From: Streptomyces sp. NRRL F-5122
Lineage (GTDB): Bacteria > Actinomycetota > Actinomycetes > Streptomycetales > Streptomycetaceae
Assembly: GCF_001507435.1 (NCBI RefSeq)
Contig: NZ_LMWH01000117.1
Span: 1 to 64,000 of the forward strand
Length of the DNA: 64,000 bases
Direction: 5' to 3'
The translations under genes were made by a program, and so were the position numbers. Shown in pieces: positions 26,341-35,321 of this stretch. The notes under the pieces are model-generated. The model searched no databases and was not told the DNA's origin. It saw only the letters and a program-made list of their open reading frames with translations. How positions within the stretch are numbered: position 1 is the first letter of the stretch; every line of letters starts with the position of its first letter.

Positions 26341-27888
26341 GTGTCCGCACCTCGCCCTGCCCTGATCCCCCAGCCCACCCACCTCGCTCACCGCCCGGGC
26401 CACTTCACACTCGACAGCACCACGTCACTACGCATCACCCCCGGCGCCGAACGCGCCGCGCACCTGCTGCGGACGGCCGTCGGACTGCCCCTTGGACCGC
26501 GCGCCGACGGGCCGTTCGTTCTCGCACTCGACCCGCGGCTGACCGGGCTCGGCACCGAGGGCTACGGCCTGACCGTCTCGCCGGACGCCGTCCTGCTACG
26601 GGCGGCGCACGTCACGGGGCTGCTGCACGGCATCCAGACCGTAGGCCAACTCCTGCCCGCCACAGCCCTGTTGAGGCGTCATCCAGCCGAGCTGCGGCTG
26701 CCGTGCGTGGAGATCACCGACGTGCCGCGGCACCCGTGGCGCGGGTTCATGCTCGACGTGGCCCGGCACTTCCAGCCGGTGTCGATGCTGCGCCGGTACG
26801 TCGACATGCTCGCACTGCACAAGCTGAACGTGCTGCAGCTGCATCTCACCGACGACCAGGGCTGGAGGATGCCGGTCGCGGCATACCCCCGGCTCACCGA
26901 GGTGGGCGGGCGACGCGCCGAGTCGATGGTGGGCCCGGCCGGGTCAACCGTCTTCGACGGCATCCCGCACGAAGGCTCCTACACCCGACGGGAGTTGACC
27001 GAACTGGTCGCCTACGCCGCCCAGCGCGGGATCACGGTGGTGCCGGAGATCGAGATGCCGGGGCACGCCCGCGCCGCGATCGCCGCGTACCCCGAGCTCG
27101 GCGCCGTGCCCGGGCGGCAGGTCGACGTGTGGACCCACTGGGGGGTGTGCGACACGATCCTCGGCGTCCAGGAGCCGGTGTTCGACTTCTGCCGTGCCGT
27201 TCTCGACGAGGTCCTGGACGTCTTCCCTTCGCCGCACGTGCACATCGGCGGCGACGAATGCCCGACGACGCAGTGGGCGGCGAGTCCGGTGGCGCGGGCC
27301 CGGGCCGACGCCGAAGGCCTGGCGGGCACGGACGCGCTGCACAGCTGGTTCCTGCGCAGGGTCGGGGCACATCTGCTGGAACGGGGGCGCACCCCGGTGG
27401 CCTGGGCGGAGACCGGCGAGGAGCTGCCGCCGGAGTTCACCGTGATGACCTGGCGCGAGCCCGAGCACACCCGGATCGCCCTCAAGCGCGGCCACACCGT
27501 CATCAGCGCCCAGCACCGCGCGGCGTACCTGGACTACCCCCAGACGGACAACCCGGACGAGCCGGCCGGACAACCCGGCGCCGTGGTCGACCTGCGCGCC
27601 GTCCACAGCCACGACCTGCCCGAAGAGCCGGACGCCGTGGGCGACCTCATCGGCGTACAGGCCGAGTTGTGGACCGAGTTCGCCGCCACGCCCGGGCACA
27701 TCGACTATCTCGCCTTCCCCCGCCTGTGCGCATTCGCTGACCGCGCCTGGCACGGCGACGCGTCATGGCCCGACTTCCAGCGCCGGCTCGGGACGCACTC
27801 GACCCGGCTCACCGCGCTCGGTGTGCGGCACGGGCCGCTCCATCCGTACGTCCCCATCCCCCACCGTTCCGGGAAGGAACAGTCATGA
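26341..27888 (+). CDS. GH20 beta-N-acetylhexosaminidase
   Basis: 515 aa. It removes terminal beta-linked GlcNAc or GalNAc by substrate-assisted catalysis. Domains: a GH20b N-terminal domain (to about residue 130), then the catalytic barrel starting at HPWRGFMLDVARHF; the catalytic pair Asp305-Glu306 lies in HIGGDECPTTQW. No signal peptide is apparent, so it likely acts in the cytoplasm on imported oligosaccharides. GTG 26341 has GGAGG six bases upstream; an upstream GTG at 26323 has none. It follows the permease genes by 33 nt and overlaps the next gene by ATGA. Confidence 0.9.
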   Translation: MSAPRPALIPQPTHLAHRPGHFTLDSTTSLRITPGAERAAHLLRTAVGLPLGPRADGPFVLALDPRLTGLGTEGYGLTVSPDAVLLRAAHVTGLLHGIQTVGQLLPATALLRRHPAELRLPCVEITDVPRHPWRGFMLDVARHFQPVSMLRRYVDMLALHKLNVLQLHLTDDQGWRMPVAAYPRLTEVGGRRAESMVGPAGSTVFDGIPHEGSYTRRELTELVAYAAQRGITVVPEIEMPGHARAAIAAYPELGAVPGRQVDVWTHWGVCDTILGVQEPVFDFCRAVLDEVLDVFPSPHVHIGGDECPTTQWAASPVARARADAEGLAGTDALHSWFLRRVGAHLLERGRTPVAWAETGEELPPEFTVMTWREPEHTRIALKRGHTVISAQHRAAYLDYPQTDNPDEPAGQPGAVVDLRAVHSHDLPEEPDAVGDLIGVQAELWTEFAATPGHIDYLAFPRLCAFADRAWHGDASWPDFQRRLGTHSTRLTALGVRHGPLHPYVPIPHRSGKEQS

Positions 27889-29297
27889 GTAGGACGACCA
27901 TCGGAAGAACCCTGACCTGCGCCGTCGCCGCCGTGCTCGGGTCCGTGAGCCTCTTCGCACTGCCCTCGACCGCCGACGCGGCGGCGGGAGACCTCACCGT
28001 CCAGTATCACACCGGGTCCACCGGCAGCGACCAGGCCGAGCCGTGGCTCAAGGTCAGGAACGCCGGCGGCTCCGCGGTACCGCTCAGCAGTGTCAAGCTG
28101 CGCTACTACTTCAAGTCCGACACGACAAGTACGAGTTACCGCTTCGCGTGCTCCTGGGCCGTCAAGGGCTGCGCCAACATCACCGGCACGTTCGGCACGC
28201 TGGAGCACCCGACCTCAAACGCCGACCGGTATCTGGAGATCGGTTTCACATCGGGAGCCGGCTCCCTCGCGCCCGGTGCCGACACCGGCGACCTCCAGCT
28301 GCGGTTCTACCGCTCCGACTGGCAGCCGCTGAACCAGAGCGACGACTACTCCTTCGGCGCCTCGCAGACGTCGTACGCGAACTGGTCCAAGGTCACCGCC
28401 CAGGTGGACGGCGGCCTCGTCTGGGGCACGGCGCCCGAGGGGAACGACCCGACCGATCCCACCGATCCGCCCACGGACCCGCCGGCCGACGGGGCGACGC
28501 TCTTCGACGACTTCAACTACTCGGCGTACAACGACCCGAGGATCTCGGCGAACGGCTGGAGCGTGCGCTCCAACTCCGGCGGTCCGGGCGTGCCGGGCGC
28601 GACCTGGGCTCCGGAGAACGTGACGTTCGCCTCCTCGGGCGGCGATTCGGTGATGAACCTGGAGACATCGACGTCCGGGACCGGCGGAAGCACAGAGCAG
28701 ACCGAAGTCCTCACCAAGGCAACGAAGTTCAAGAACGGCACGTACGCAGCGCGCGTCAAGTTCAATGACACGCCCAAGAGCGGGCCCGACGGGGACCACC
28801 TCGTGCAGACGTTCTTCACCATCAACGACCTCAAGGCGCCGATGGCGGACGACTACTCGGAGTACGACTTCGAGTACCTCCCGAACGGGGGCTGGGGCGA
28901 GTCGTCGAACATCCTGTACACGACGTCCTGGGAGACCTACAACCCGGACCCGTGGCAGGCCGTCAACCAGCACACGGAGGGCCGCCAGAGCTACGCCGGC
29001 TGGCACGACCTGGTGCTCACCATCAACAACAGCTCCATCCGCTACTACATCGACGGCCAGCTGTTCGGCACGCACGACGCCCAGTACCTGCCGGAGCGGC
29101 CGATGTCGATCAACTTCAATCAGTGGCTGATCGACTTCGGCGGGCAGAGCAGCACCAGCCCGCGCGCGTACGACGAGCAGGTCGACTATGTCCTGCATGT
29201 CAAGGATCAGGTGCTCACCCCTGCCCAGGTGGCGGACAAGGTGTCCGCCTTCCGGTCGGCGGGCACCACGTTCGAGGACACGGTGCCGGGCGCCTGA
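27885..29297 (+). CDS. secreted CBM3-GH16 glycoside hydrolase
   Basis: 470 aa, ATG 27885 overlapping the GH20 stop. A signal peptide (LTCAVAAVLGSVSLFALPST ADAAA) is followed by a CBM3-like module (residues about 38-185; LTVQYHTG, EPWLKVRNAGGSAVPLSSVK LRYYF), a short Asp-Pro-Thr linker (NDPTDPTDPPTDPPAD) and a GH16 beta-jelly-roll from about 205. The GH16 catalytic signature reads Glu326-Tyr-Asp328-Phe-Glu330 (SEYDFEYLPNG), nucleophile and acid/base both present. GH16 members are endo-acting on beta-glucans, agar, or beta-galactosyl glycans; the substrate here is not clear. Sharing an operon with a hexosaminidase hints at a GlcNAc/GalNAc-containing glycan. Confidence 0.85.
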   Translation: MSRTTIGRTLTCAVAAVLGSVSLFALPSTADAAAGDLTVQYHTGSTGSDQAEPWLKVRNAGGSAVPLSSVKLRYYFKSDTTSTSYRFACSWAVKGCANITGTFGTLEHPTSNADRYLEIGFTSGAGSLAPGADTGDLQLRFYRSDWQPLNQSDDYSFGASQTSYANWSKVTAQVDGGLVWGTAPEGNDPTDPTDPPTDPPADGATLFDDFNYSAYNDPRISANGWSVRSNSGGPGVPGATWAPENVTFASSGGDSVMNLETSTSGTGGSTEQTEVLTKATKFKNGTYAARVKFNDTPKSGPDGDHLVQTFFTINDLKAPMADDYSEYDFEYLPNGGWGESSNILYTTSWETYNPDPWQAVNQHTEGRQSYAGWHDLVLTINNSSIRYYIDGQLFGTHDAQYLPERPMSINFNQWLIDFGGQSSTSPRAYDEQVDYVLHVKDQVLTPAQVADKVSAFRSAGTTFEDTVPGA

Positions 29298-29305
29298 CCG
29301 GCGTT

Positions 29306-29339
29306 GGGGAGTCCGCGCGGTCCACAGCGCGGACTCCCC
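29306..29339 (+). terminator. intrinsic terminator after the GH16 gene
   Basis: GGGGAGTCCGCGC (29306-29318) pairs perfectly with GCGCGGACTCCCC (29327-29339) over an 8-nt loop, nine bases after the stop codon. It closes the ABC/GH20/GH16 operon. Confidence 0.8.
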
Positions 29340-29864
29340 TCTCCTGGGCGTTCGGCGTGCCGGAGTCGTCGCCTCGGATCATCTTCAGGAGTAGCTGCCC
29401 GGTCGCGAACAGGATGCCACCCGCCACGGCGAGGGGCCATGGCCCACACGTGGTACGACTCTCGCGGTCACGAGGGTGGCAAGGGCAACCGGTCCGGGGC
29501 CGCGTCGGGCCCGGCACCGGCGCAAGGCCCTGTGCAAAGCGCTCGCGCGCCGAACGTCCTGACGCCACAGGACGTTGGACAGCAGCACGACGGCGAACGC
29601 GATACCGAAGACGAATGTGCCCGTACTCACTGCACCGAACCGTGGCAGCCGCGCCAGGCTCGGCTCCAGCAATGGGGCGAGTGCGCCGCAGGCCATCCCC
29701 GGTGCGGTCACCAAGGCAGGCGACTTCACCGGATTGCACCTCGCCGCCAGACCGCCCCTGTTCGGCTCCCTCGTCAGCTGCGCCCCTGACCGCAACCCCT
29801 CTCGGCAAATACGGCCCCGCCCCCGAAGTGACTGGACGCCTTGAGCGATGTACACGCGGCGAGT
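29340..29864. other. 525-nt stretch, possible relic of a membrane-protein gene
   Basis: The minus strand contains two hydrophobic stretches in different frames (GTFVFGIAFAVVLLSNVLW near 29590-29640 and LAVAGGILFATGQLLLKMI near 29370-29430). They look like transmembrane helices of a decayed protein but there is no intact frame or recognisable family. Confidence 0.3.
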
Positions 29865-30653
29865 TCACCCAGTGATCGAAGCCCGGAAGTGGTACCGGTC
29901 GCCACGAAACACCGCTGCGGTGAGTTCCAGCGGCTGTGCGTTCTGGTTGAAGGCGAGCTGCGTGGCGACCAGGACGGGGGTCGCATCGGTGATCTCCAGC
30001 AGTTTGCGCTCCTCCTCGGTGGGATGCCGGGCCTCCACGGAGTAGTCGGCGACCTTGGGCAGTTGGGGTGGGTCGGCGCGGCGGAGAGTGGCGAAGAGGG
30101 TGTCCTTGGTGAAGTCGGTTTCTGCCAGTTGCGGACACAGCCCGAGGGGCAGCCGGTTGTGCTCCAGCACGACGACGATGTCATCCAGGAAACGCAGTCG
30201 GCGCATCTCGAAGAGCGCCGCTCCCGGGCCGACGCGCAGTACCTCGGACTCTTGGACCGTGGCTGCCCGGACCCTGGATTCCAGGACCTCGTCCCGGAGT
30301 TGGAAACCGTGCTGGTCGGCGTAGTCGGCGAAGCCCTGCACCGTTTGACTGCCCCCGGGAGCGGACGACGGCGGGGAGGCCGGTACCGCGCGTTCGTAGC
30401 CCTGAGCGAGGAACCATCCACGGGCCGGCGAGGACTCGATGACGTCGCGCTCGGCCAGTTCGTTCAGCGCGCTGCGCAGCGTGACGCGTGAAACCCCGTA
30501 CCGGCCGGCCAGCGACCGTTCGGACGGCAGGCGGTCCCCGGGTCGGGCGCCGTTGGCGGCGATGTCGTCCAGAAGGCGTCCGGCGATCTGGGAGTACAGG
30601 GGCAGGGAGTCGGCGCCCAGCAGGCCCTGGGGAAGAGCGTTGTCCGGTGGCAT
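29865..30653 (-). CDS. GntR/HutC-family regulator of the amino-sugar locus
   Basis: 262 aa from ATG 30653. Winged helix at LPLYSQIAGRLLDDIAANGA to LRSALNELAERDVIESSPAR, then UTRA effector domain (GFQLRDEVLESRVRAATVQE, LRFLDDIVVVLEHNRLPLGL, LELTAAVFRGDRYHFRASI). The gene is divergent from the tagatose-bisphosphate aldolase/AgaS operon and five ATACCA elements lie in and around the promoter region between them. It is probably a repressor released by an amino-sugar phosphate, by analogy with AgaR/DasR-type control; the ligand is inference. Confidence 0.85.
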   Translation of the reverse strand: MPPDNALPQGLLGADSLPLYSQIAGRLLDDIAANGARPGDRLPSERSLAGRYGVSRVTLRSALNELAERDVIESSPARGWFLAQGYERAVPASPPSSAPGGSQTVQGFADYADQHGFQLRDEVLESRVRAATVQESEVLRVGPGAALFEMRRLRFLDDIVVVLEHNRLPLGLCPQLAETDFTKDTLFATLRRADPPQLPKVADYSVEARHPTEEERKLLEITDATPVLVATQLAFNQNAQPLELTAAVFRGDRYHFRASITG

Positions 30654-30730
30654 ACCAGATGTATACCAGTTGGCGTGATACCAGTTCAATACCAACTTGA
30701 GACCATTGACGACCAAGAGGCATACCAATA
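30652..30730. promoter_or_regulatory. cluster of ATACCA repeats, GntR operator candidates
   Basis: ATACCAGAT (30652), ATACCAGTT (30663 and 30678), ATACCAACT (30689) and ATACCAATA (30722) lie between the divergent GntR and kbaZ-like genes. GTATACC at 30661-30667 makes a short palindrome. Repeats of TGGTATACCA-type half-sites are common GntR/HutC targets. Confidence 0.55.
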
Positions 30731-30803
30731 GCATTCCGGAGACGTTTCCGGAGGCATGCGTACCGTTTCGGGCCGCGCTCTTCGGCGAACCTTGGAGCGG
30801 ATC

Positions 30804-32096
30804 ATGTGGAACCCCTTGGACGAAGTGGTGCGACGCCAGAAGGCGGGTGAGCCGCACGGCATCACCTCCGTGTGTTCGGCCCACCCGCTGGTCATCGAGG
30901 CGTCCGTGCGCCAGGCGCTCGCCTCGGAAGGCACCCTCCTGGTGGAGGCGACCTCCAACCAGGTCGACCAGCACGGCGGGTACACCGGCATGCGCCCGGA
31001 GGACTTCCGCGATCTGGTGCACGGCATAGCCACGGAGCTCGGCCTGCCGCTGGACCGGATCGTCCTCGGCGGAGACCACCTGGGGCCAAACCGGTGGCGC
31101 TCGCTGCCACCGCAGGAGGCGATGACCGAGGCGGACGCCCTCGTCGCGGCGTACGTCCGGGCGGGCTTCACGAAGATCCACCTCGACTGCAGCTTCTCCT
31201 GCGCCGGCGATCCCGTACCGTTGACCGACGACGTGGTCGCCGAGCGCACCGCCCGTCTGGTGCGGGTGGCCGAGGGGACCGCGGGCGGCTCCGCCGGCGC
31301 TCTGCGCTACGTCATCGGCACCGAGGTGCCGGTGCCGGGAGGGGCGCACGAGACCCTGGAGGACATGGCGGCCACCAGCCCCCCGGCCGCACTCCTGACC
31401 CTGGAGCGCAACCGGGACGCGTTCGCGGCACACCACGTCGCCGACGCGTGGCCACGTGTGATGGCCCTGGTCGTGCAGCCGGGTGTCGAATTCGACCACC
31501 ATCAGGTGTTCGATTACCGGCGCGAGCGGACGACCCAGCTGCGTGAGGTCCTCGCGGGCGAGCCGAACATGGTCTTCGAGGCCCACTCGACGGACTACCA
31601 GACCGTCGACGGGCTGGCCGCCCTGGTGGAGGACCACTGGGCCGTACTCAAAGTGGGCCCCGGGCTGACGTTCGCGCTCCGCGAGGCCCTGTTCGCACTG
31701 GCGGCCATCGAGGACGAGCTCGTTGCCCCCCAGACGCGTTCCGGAATCACCGAGGTGGTCGACCGCCGAATGCGCGACGAGCCCTCCTGGTGGTCGGGCT
31801 ACTACGAAGGAGACGCCGCCGAGCAGCGGCTGGCCAGGCGATACAGCTACAGCGACCGGATGCGCTACTACTGGCCGGACCCCGAGATAGCCGCCGCGCA
31901 GGACCGAATGTTCGCCAACCTCTCGGCCCTGGACATCCCCCTTCCTCTTTTGAGTGCCCACCTGCCCGACCAGTACCGGCGGGTTCGGACCGGCGCTCTG
32001 ACCGCGACGCCCCGGGACCTGGTCGTCGACCGGATCCGAGACGTCCTGCGCGACTACGACCGTGCATGCCGTGTTCAAGACAAGGAGTACGTGTGA
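30804..32096 (+). CDS. tagatose-1,6-bisphosphate aldolase subunit, KbaZ/GatZ-like
   Basis: 430 aa, matching the GatZ/KbaZ family along its length (ITSVCSAHPLVIEASVRQAL, GGDHLGPNRWRSLPP, FTKIHLDCSF, VIGTEVPVPGGA, QPGVEFDHHQVFDY, LKVGPGLTFALREALFAL, YYWPDP). In enteric bacteria this subunit stabilises and activates the KbaY/GatY catalytic subunit, which cleaves tagatose-1,6-bisphosphate to DHAP and glyceraldehyde-3-phosphate; a KbaY/GatY-like gene lies 3.2 kb downstream. ATG 30804 is preceded by GGAG. Its stop overlaps the start of the SIS-domain gene. Confidence 0.88.
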   Translation: MWNPLDEVVRRQKAGEPHGITSVCSAHPLVIEASVRQALASEGTLLVEATSNQVDQHGGYTGMRPEDFRDLVHGIATELGLPLDRIVLGGDHLGPNRWRSLPPQEAMTEADALVAAYVRAGFTKIHLDCSFSCAGDPVPLTDDVVAERTARLVRVAEGTAGGSAGALRYVIGTEVPVPGGAHETLEDMAATSPPAALLTLERNRDAFAAHHVADAWPRVMALVVQPGVEFDHHQVFDYRRERTTQLREVLAGEPNMVFEAHSTDYQTVDGLAALVEDHWAVLKVGPGLTFALREALFALAAIEDELVAPQTRSGITEVVDRRMRDEPSWWSGYYEGDAAEQRLARRYSYSDRMRYYWPDPEIAAAQDRMFANLSALDIPLPLLSAHLPDQYRRVRTGALTATPRDLVVDRIRDVLRDYDRACRVQDKEYV

Positions 32097-33265
32097 CCAC
32101 CTCCACCCATACCGCGATGCCCCAGGGCGGCGGGGCCGACCACACGGTCGCGGAGATCACTCAGCAGCCCGCGGTATGGCGTGAGGTCGGCGCGATCGTC
32201 GCCGACGGGCGGGCCCGCCTTGACACGTTCCTCAAACCGCTGCTCGCCGAGACGGAACTGCGAATCGTCCTGACCGGAGCCGGTACCTCGGCCTTCGCCG
32301 GGGAGGTCGTTCGGTCGGCGATAGCGCAGGCCACCGGCCGGCGCGTGGACGCGGTGTCGACGACCGACATCGTCGCGGATCCCTACGCCTCCTTCCCGGA
32401 CGACGTCCCGACACTGCTGGTGTCGTTCGCGCGGTCCGGGGACAGCCCCGAGAGCGTCGCGGCCACCCGGCTCGCCGAGCAGGTCCTGACCCGCGTGAAC
32501 CACCTCGTCATCACCTGCAACAGCGCCGGACGCCTGGCCCGGACGCACGGCGAGAACCCCGCGTCCCATGTCCTGCTCATGCCGGGCTCGGCCAACGACC
32601 AGGGCTTCGCCATGACGTCGAGCTTCACCAGCATGCTTCTCGCGTCCCTGCTCGCCTTCGGTGCGCTGGACACCGACGGAATCGATGCACCGGCCGCGGC
32701 GGCCGAGCACATCACGACAGGGGGCCTGGACCAGGCCATCGACACCCTGCTGGCCCGCCGGCCCGAACGGCTGGTCTACCTCGGCAGCAGCAGCGCGCTG
32801 AAGGGCCTGGCCCAGGAGTCCGCGCTGAAGCTGCTGGAGCTCACCGGGGGCGCACTCGTCGCATCCTCGGAGTCCTCGCTCGGCTTCCGCCACGGCCCCA
32901 AGTCGGTGCTGAACAACCGCACGGCCGTCGTCGTGTACGTATCCAACGACCCCTACACGCGCCGCTACGACCTCGACATCATCACCGAGCTGCGCGCGGG
33001 CCTCGCGCCCGGCAGCGTCGTGGCCGTCACCGCGTCCCACGACGGATTGCCCGAGGACGACACCTGGCTGCTGCCCGGACTCGTAGGCGCCGACGACACC
33101 GCGATCGCCCTGCCCGCCGTGGTCACCGCGCAGCTCATCGCACTGCGTTCCTCCATGGCCCGCGGCATCCGGCCCGACAACCCGTTCCCCTCGGGAGAGG
33201 TGAACCGCGTGGTGCAGGGCGTGACCGTGCACCCGCTCCCGGAGCGACGGAACGACGTCGCGTAA
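32093..33265 (+). CDS. SIS-domain sugar isomerase/deaminase, AgaS-like
   Basis: 390 aa from GTG 32093, which overlaps the preceding stop and follows AAGGAG. Two SIS domains are visible: LRIVLTGAGTSAFAGEVV with LLVSFARSGDSPESVAA, and RLVYLGSSSALKGLAQESAL with ESSLGFRHGPKSVLN, the phosphosugar-binding loops. AgaS in E. coli deaminates/isomerises galactosamine-6-phosphate to tagatose-6-phosphate. The flanking tagatose-bisphosphate aldolase genes support that role here. Cytoplasmic. Confidence 0.85.
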   Translation: MTTSTHTAMPQGGGADHTVAEITQQPAVWREVGAIVADGRARLDTFLKPLLAETELRIVLTGAGTSAFAGEVVRSAIAQATGRRVDAVSTTDIVADPYASFPDDVPTLLVSFARSGDSPESVAATRLAEQVLTRVNHLVITCNSAGRLARTHGENPASHVLLMPGSANDQGFAMTSSFTSMLLASLLAFGALDTDGIDAPAAAAEHITTGGLDQAIDTLLARRPERLVYLGSSSALKGLAQESALKLLELTGGALVASSESSLGFRHGPKSVLNNRTAVVVYVSNDPYTRRYDLDIITELRAGLAPGSVVAVTASHDGLPEDDTWLLPGLVGADDTAIALPAVVTAQLIALRSSMARGIRPDNPFPSGEVNRVVQGVTVHPLPERRNDVA

Positions 33266-33299
33266 CAGCGTCCAGAGAAAGCCGAGCGGAGGAACAACG

Positions 33300-34310
33300 A
33301 TGTTTCTGGGTGTGGACGGCGGAGGCACGAAGACAGCTTTCTGCCTGATCGACAGCGCGGGCACCATCCGGGCCCGAGCTCTCGGAGAGGGCGCCTACTA
33401 TTTCGCAGACAACGCCACCGGCGGCGTCGACCACGTCGTACGGGTCCTCGAACAGGGGATCGGGGCCGTGACCAAGGCCGCGGGCATCACACCCGCGGAC
33501 ATCGACCACGCGTTCCTGGGCCTGCCCGGCTACGGAGAGGTCCCCGGCGACGTCGCCGCGCTGGACGCCGCCCCCGGCCGGGTACTGGGGCACCAGCGCT
33601 ATGCGAGCGACAACGACATGATCTGCGGCTGGGCCGGTTCGCTCGGCGCGGTGGACGGCATCAACGTGATCAGCGGCACCGGCTCGATGACCTACGGCGA
33701 GCGGCAGGGCCACGGCGTCCGCACCGGCGGCTGGAGCGAACTGTTCAGCGATGAGGGATCGGCGTACTGGATCGCCGCCCGGGCACTGAACGTGTTCTCC
33801 CGGATGAGCGACGGCCGGTTGCCCGAGGGCCCTCTCGCCGAACTGCTGCGTCGGCACCTCGAGTTGGCTTCGGACCTCGAGGTGATCGACGTCGTGCTGA
33901 ACCGCTGGGAGGGACACCGCAGCGAGATCGCCTCACTGACCCCTCTGGTGGTCGAGGCGGCCGCGGCGGGCGACACGGAAGCCGCCGCCATCCTCACCGA
34001 GGCCGGCAGGGAACTGGCCCTGCTGGTGGACGGCGCCCGACGCCGCCTGGGCTTCTCCCCCGACGAGACCGTCCTCGTCTCCTACTCCGGCGGCGTCTTC
34101 CGCTCGGCCCGCGTGCTCGACGCGTTCACCACCGCGCTCAAGAGCAGCGCGGCCGAGTACGAGCTGCGGCAACCCCTGTTCGAACCGGTGGTGGGCGCCG
34201 CGATCTACGCGGCCAAGCTCGCCGGCACCCCTCTCGGCACCGAGGCACTGGCCACACTGCGCTCCAGCTCGAACATCACGACCACGGAGGACAGCCATGA
34301 CGACGCGTGA
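33300..34310 (+). CDS. BadF/BadG-type sugar kinase (amino-sugar kinase candidate)
   Basis: 336 aa, ASKHA fold: N-terminal phosphate loop FLGVDGGGTKTAFCLID, second phosphate motif INVISGTGSMTYGERQG, adenosine motif VLVSYSGGVFRSARV and a GGWSELFSDEGSAYWIA block typical of N-acetylglucosamine kinases of the BadF/BadG group. It probably phosphorylates a free amino sugar (GalNAc or galactosamine) after non-PTS uptake, feeding the AgaS-like enzyme. ATG 33300 is preceded by GGAGGAA. The 3' end overlaps the transporter gene by 14 nt. Confidence 0.83.
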   Translation: MFLGVDGGGTKTAFCLIDSAGTIRARALGEGAYYFADNATGGVDHVVRVLEQGIGAVTKAAGITPADIDHAFLGLPGYGEVPGDVAALDAAPGRVLGHQRYASDNDMICGWAGSLGAVDGINVISGTGSMTYGERQGHGVRTGGWSELFSDEGSAYWIAARALNVFSRMSDGRLPEGPLAELLRRHLELASDLEVIDVVLNRWEGHRSEIASLTPLVVEAAAAGDTEAAAILTEAGRELALLVDGARRRLGFSPDETVLVSYSGGVFRSARVLDAFTTALKSSAAEYELRQPLFEPVVGAAIYAAKLAGTPLGTEALATLRSSSNITTTEDSHDDA

Positions 34311-35226
34311 CAAACGAACCTGGATCCTCTACGCGGGCCTGTTGGTTCTGTTCTGGGGCGTCTGGGGAGCGTTCTCCAGTCAGCCGACCGAGCGCTATGG
34401 CTATCCGGACGAGATGATCTACGTCATCTGGGCCTTCACCATGCTCGTCCCGGCCGCGGTCGCACTGCGCCGGGAAAGGTTCGACCGCCGCCCGATCGCC
34501 GCGGTGTACGGGCTCGCGGCCGGACTCACCGGAGCGGGCGGTCAACTCCTGTTGTTCCAGGCGCTGTCCGATGGTCCCGCGTACCTGATCTTCCCCGTGG
34601 TCTCCCTCTCCCCCGTGATCACGGTCCTGATGGCTGTGGCACTGCTCCGGGAACGGATCGGGAAGCTCGCCGTCATCGGAGTGATCGCCGCGCTGATCGC
34701 CATCGTGCTGATCAGCATCCCCGCGGGCGCGGGCGGCTCGGTCAGCACCGGGTCCTGGATGCTGTTGGCCGTCCTCATTTGCGTGGCCTGGGGAGCGCAA
34801 GCGTTCTTCATGCGCAAGGCCGCCCTCGCCGGCGTCAACGACGCGACGACGTTCGGTTGGATGACCATCAGCGGACTGCTTCTCGTACCTGTCGCCGTCC
34901 TCATGATGGGCGGGCTGCCCGACGCGCCCTGGCAGGCCCCGGCGCTCACCGCCGGCACCCAGATCCTGAACGCCGTGGGCGCACTGTTCCTCGTCATGGC
35001 GCTCAGCCGCGGAAAGGCCAGCGTCGTCGCGCCGATCACCAACGCCCTGGCGCCCGTCCTCACGATCGTGCTGTCGTTGGTGGTCTATCAGACGCTGCCG
35101 ACGATATGGGCGACGATCGGCATCGTGCTCGCCCTCGGTGGATCGACGCTGATGGTCTACGCCGACGAGAAGCGCGAGGAGATTCCCCAGGTTCTGGAGC
35201 CGTCGGCACCGGCTGCCGGCTCGTAA
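34297..35226 (+). CDS. EamA-family (DMT) transporter
   Basis: 309 aa with about ten membrane helices in two EamA halves (WILYAGLLVLFWGVWGAFSS; second half from GSWMLLAVLICVAWGAQAFF with ALSRGKASVVAPITNALAPV). Drug/metabolite-type transporters move small metabolites by ion coupling. Its overlap with the kinase gene and position inside a sugar-catabolic operon suggest uptake of the operon's amino sugar or export of a product. A membrane-bound uptake route without phosphorylation would explain why the operon carries its own kinase. Confidence 0.8.
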   Translation: MTTRDKRTWILYAGLLVLFWGVWGAFSSQPTERYGYPDEMIYVIWAFTMLVPAAVALRRERFDRRPIAAVYGLAAGLTGAGGQLLLFQALSDGPAYLIFPVVSLSPVITVLMAVALLRERIGKLAVIGVIAALIAIVLISIPAGAGGSVSTGSWMLLAVLICVAWGAQAFFMRKAALAGVNDATTFGWMTISGLLLVPVAVLMMGGLPDAPWQAPALTAGTQILNAVGALFLVMALSRGKASVVAPITNALAPVLTIVLSLVVYQTLPTIWATIGIVLALGGSTLMVYADEKREEIPQVLEPSAPAAGS

Positions 35227-35247
35227 GCCGCTGCATCCTGCAGCTTG

Positions 35248-35278
35248 GACCTGGCCCGCCCGGAGGGCGGGCCAGGTC
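35248..35278 (+). terminator. strong hairpin between transporter and aldolase genes
   Basis: GACCTGGCCCGCCC (35248-35261) pairs perfectly with 35265-35278 around a GGA loop (14-bp stem), 22 nt after the transporter stop. No T-tract follows, so it may terminate, attenuate or protect the upstream mRNA; the aldolase gene may then be expressed at a lower level or from its own promoter. Confidence 0.65.
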
Positions 35279-35321
35279 TCTCCCCCACGACAAGTCGAGC
35301 CCCCGTACGAGGAGTACGCAC

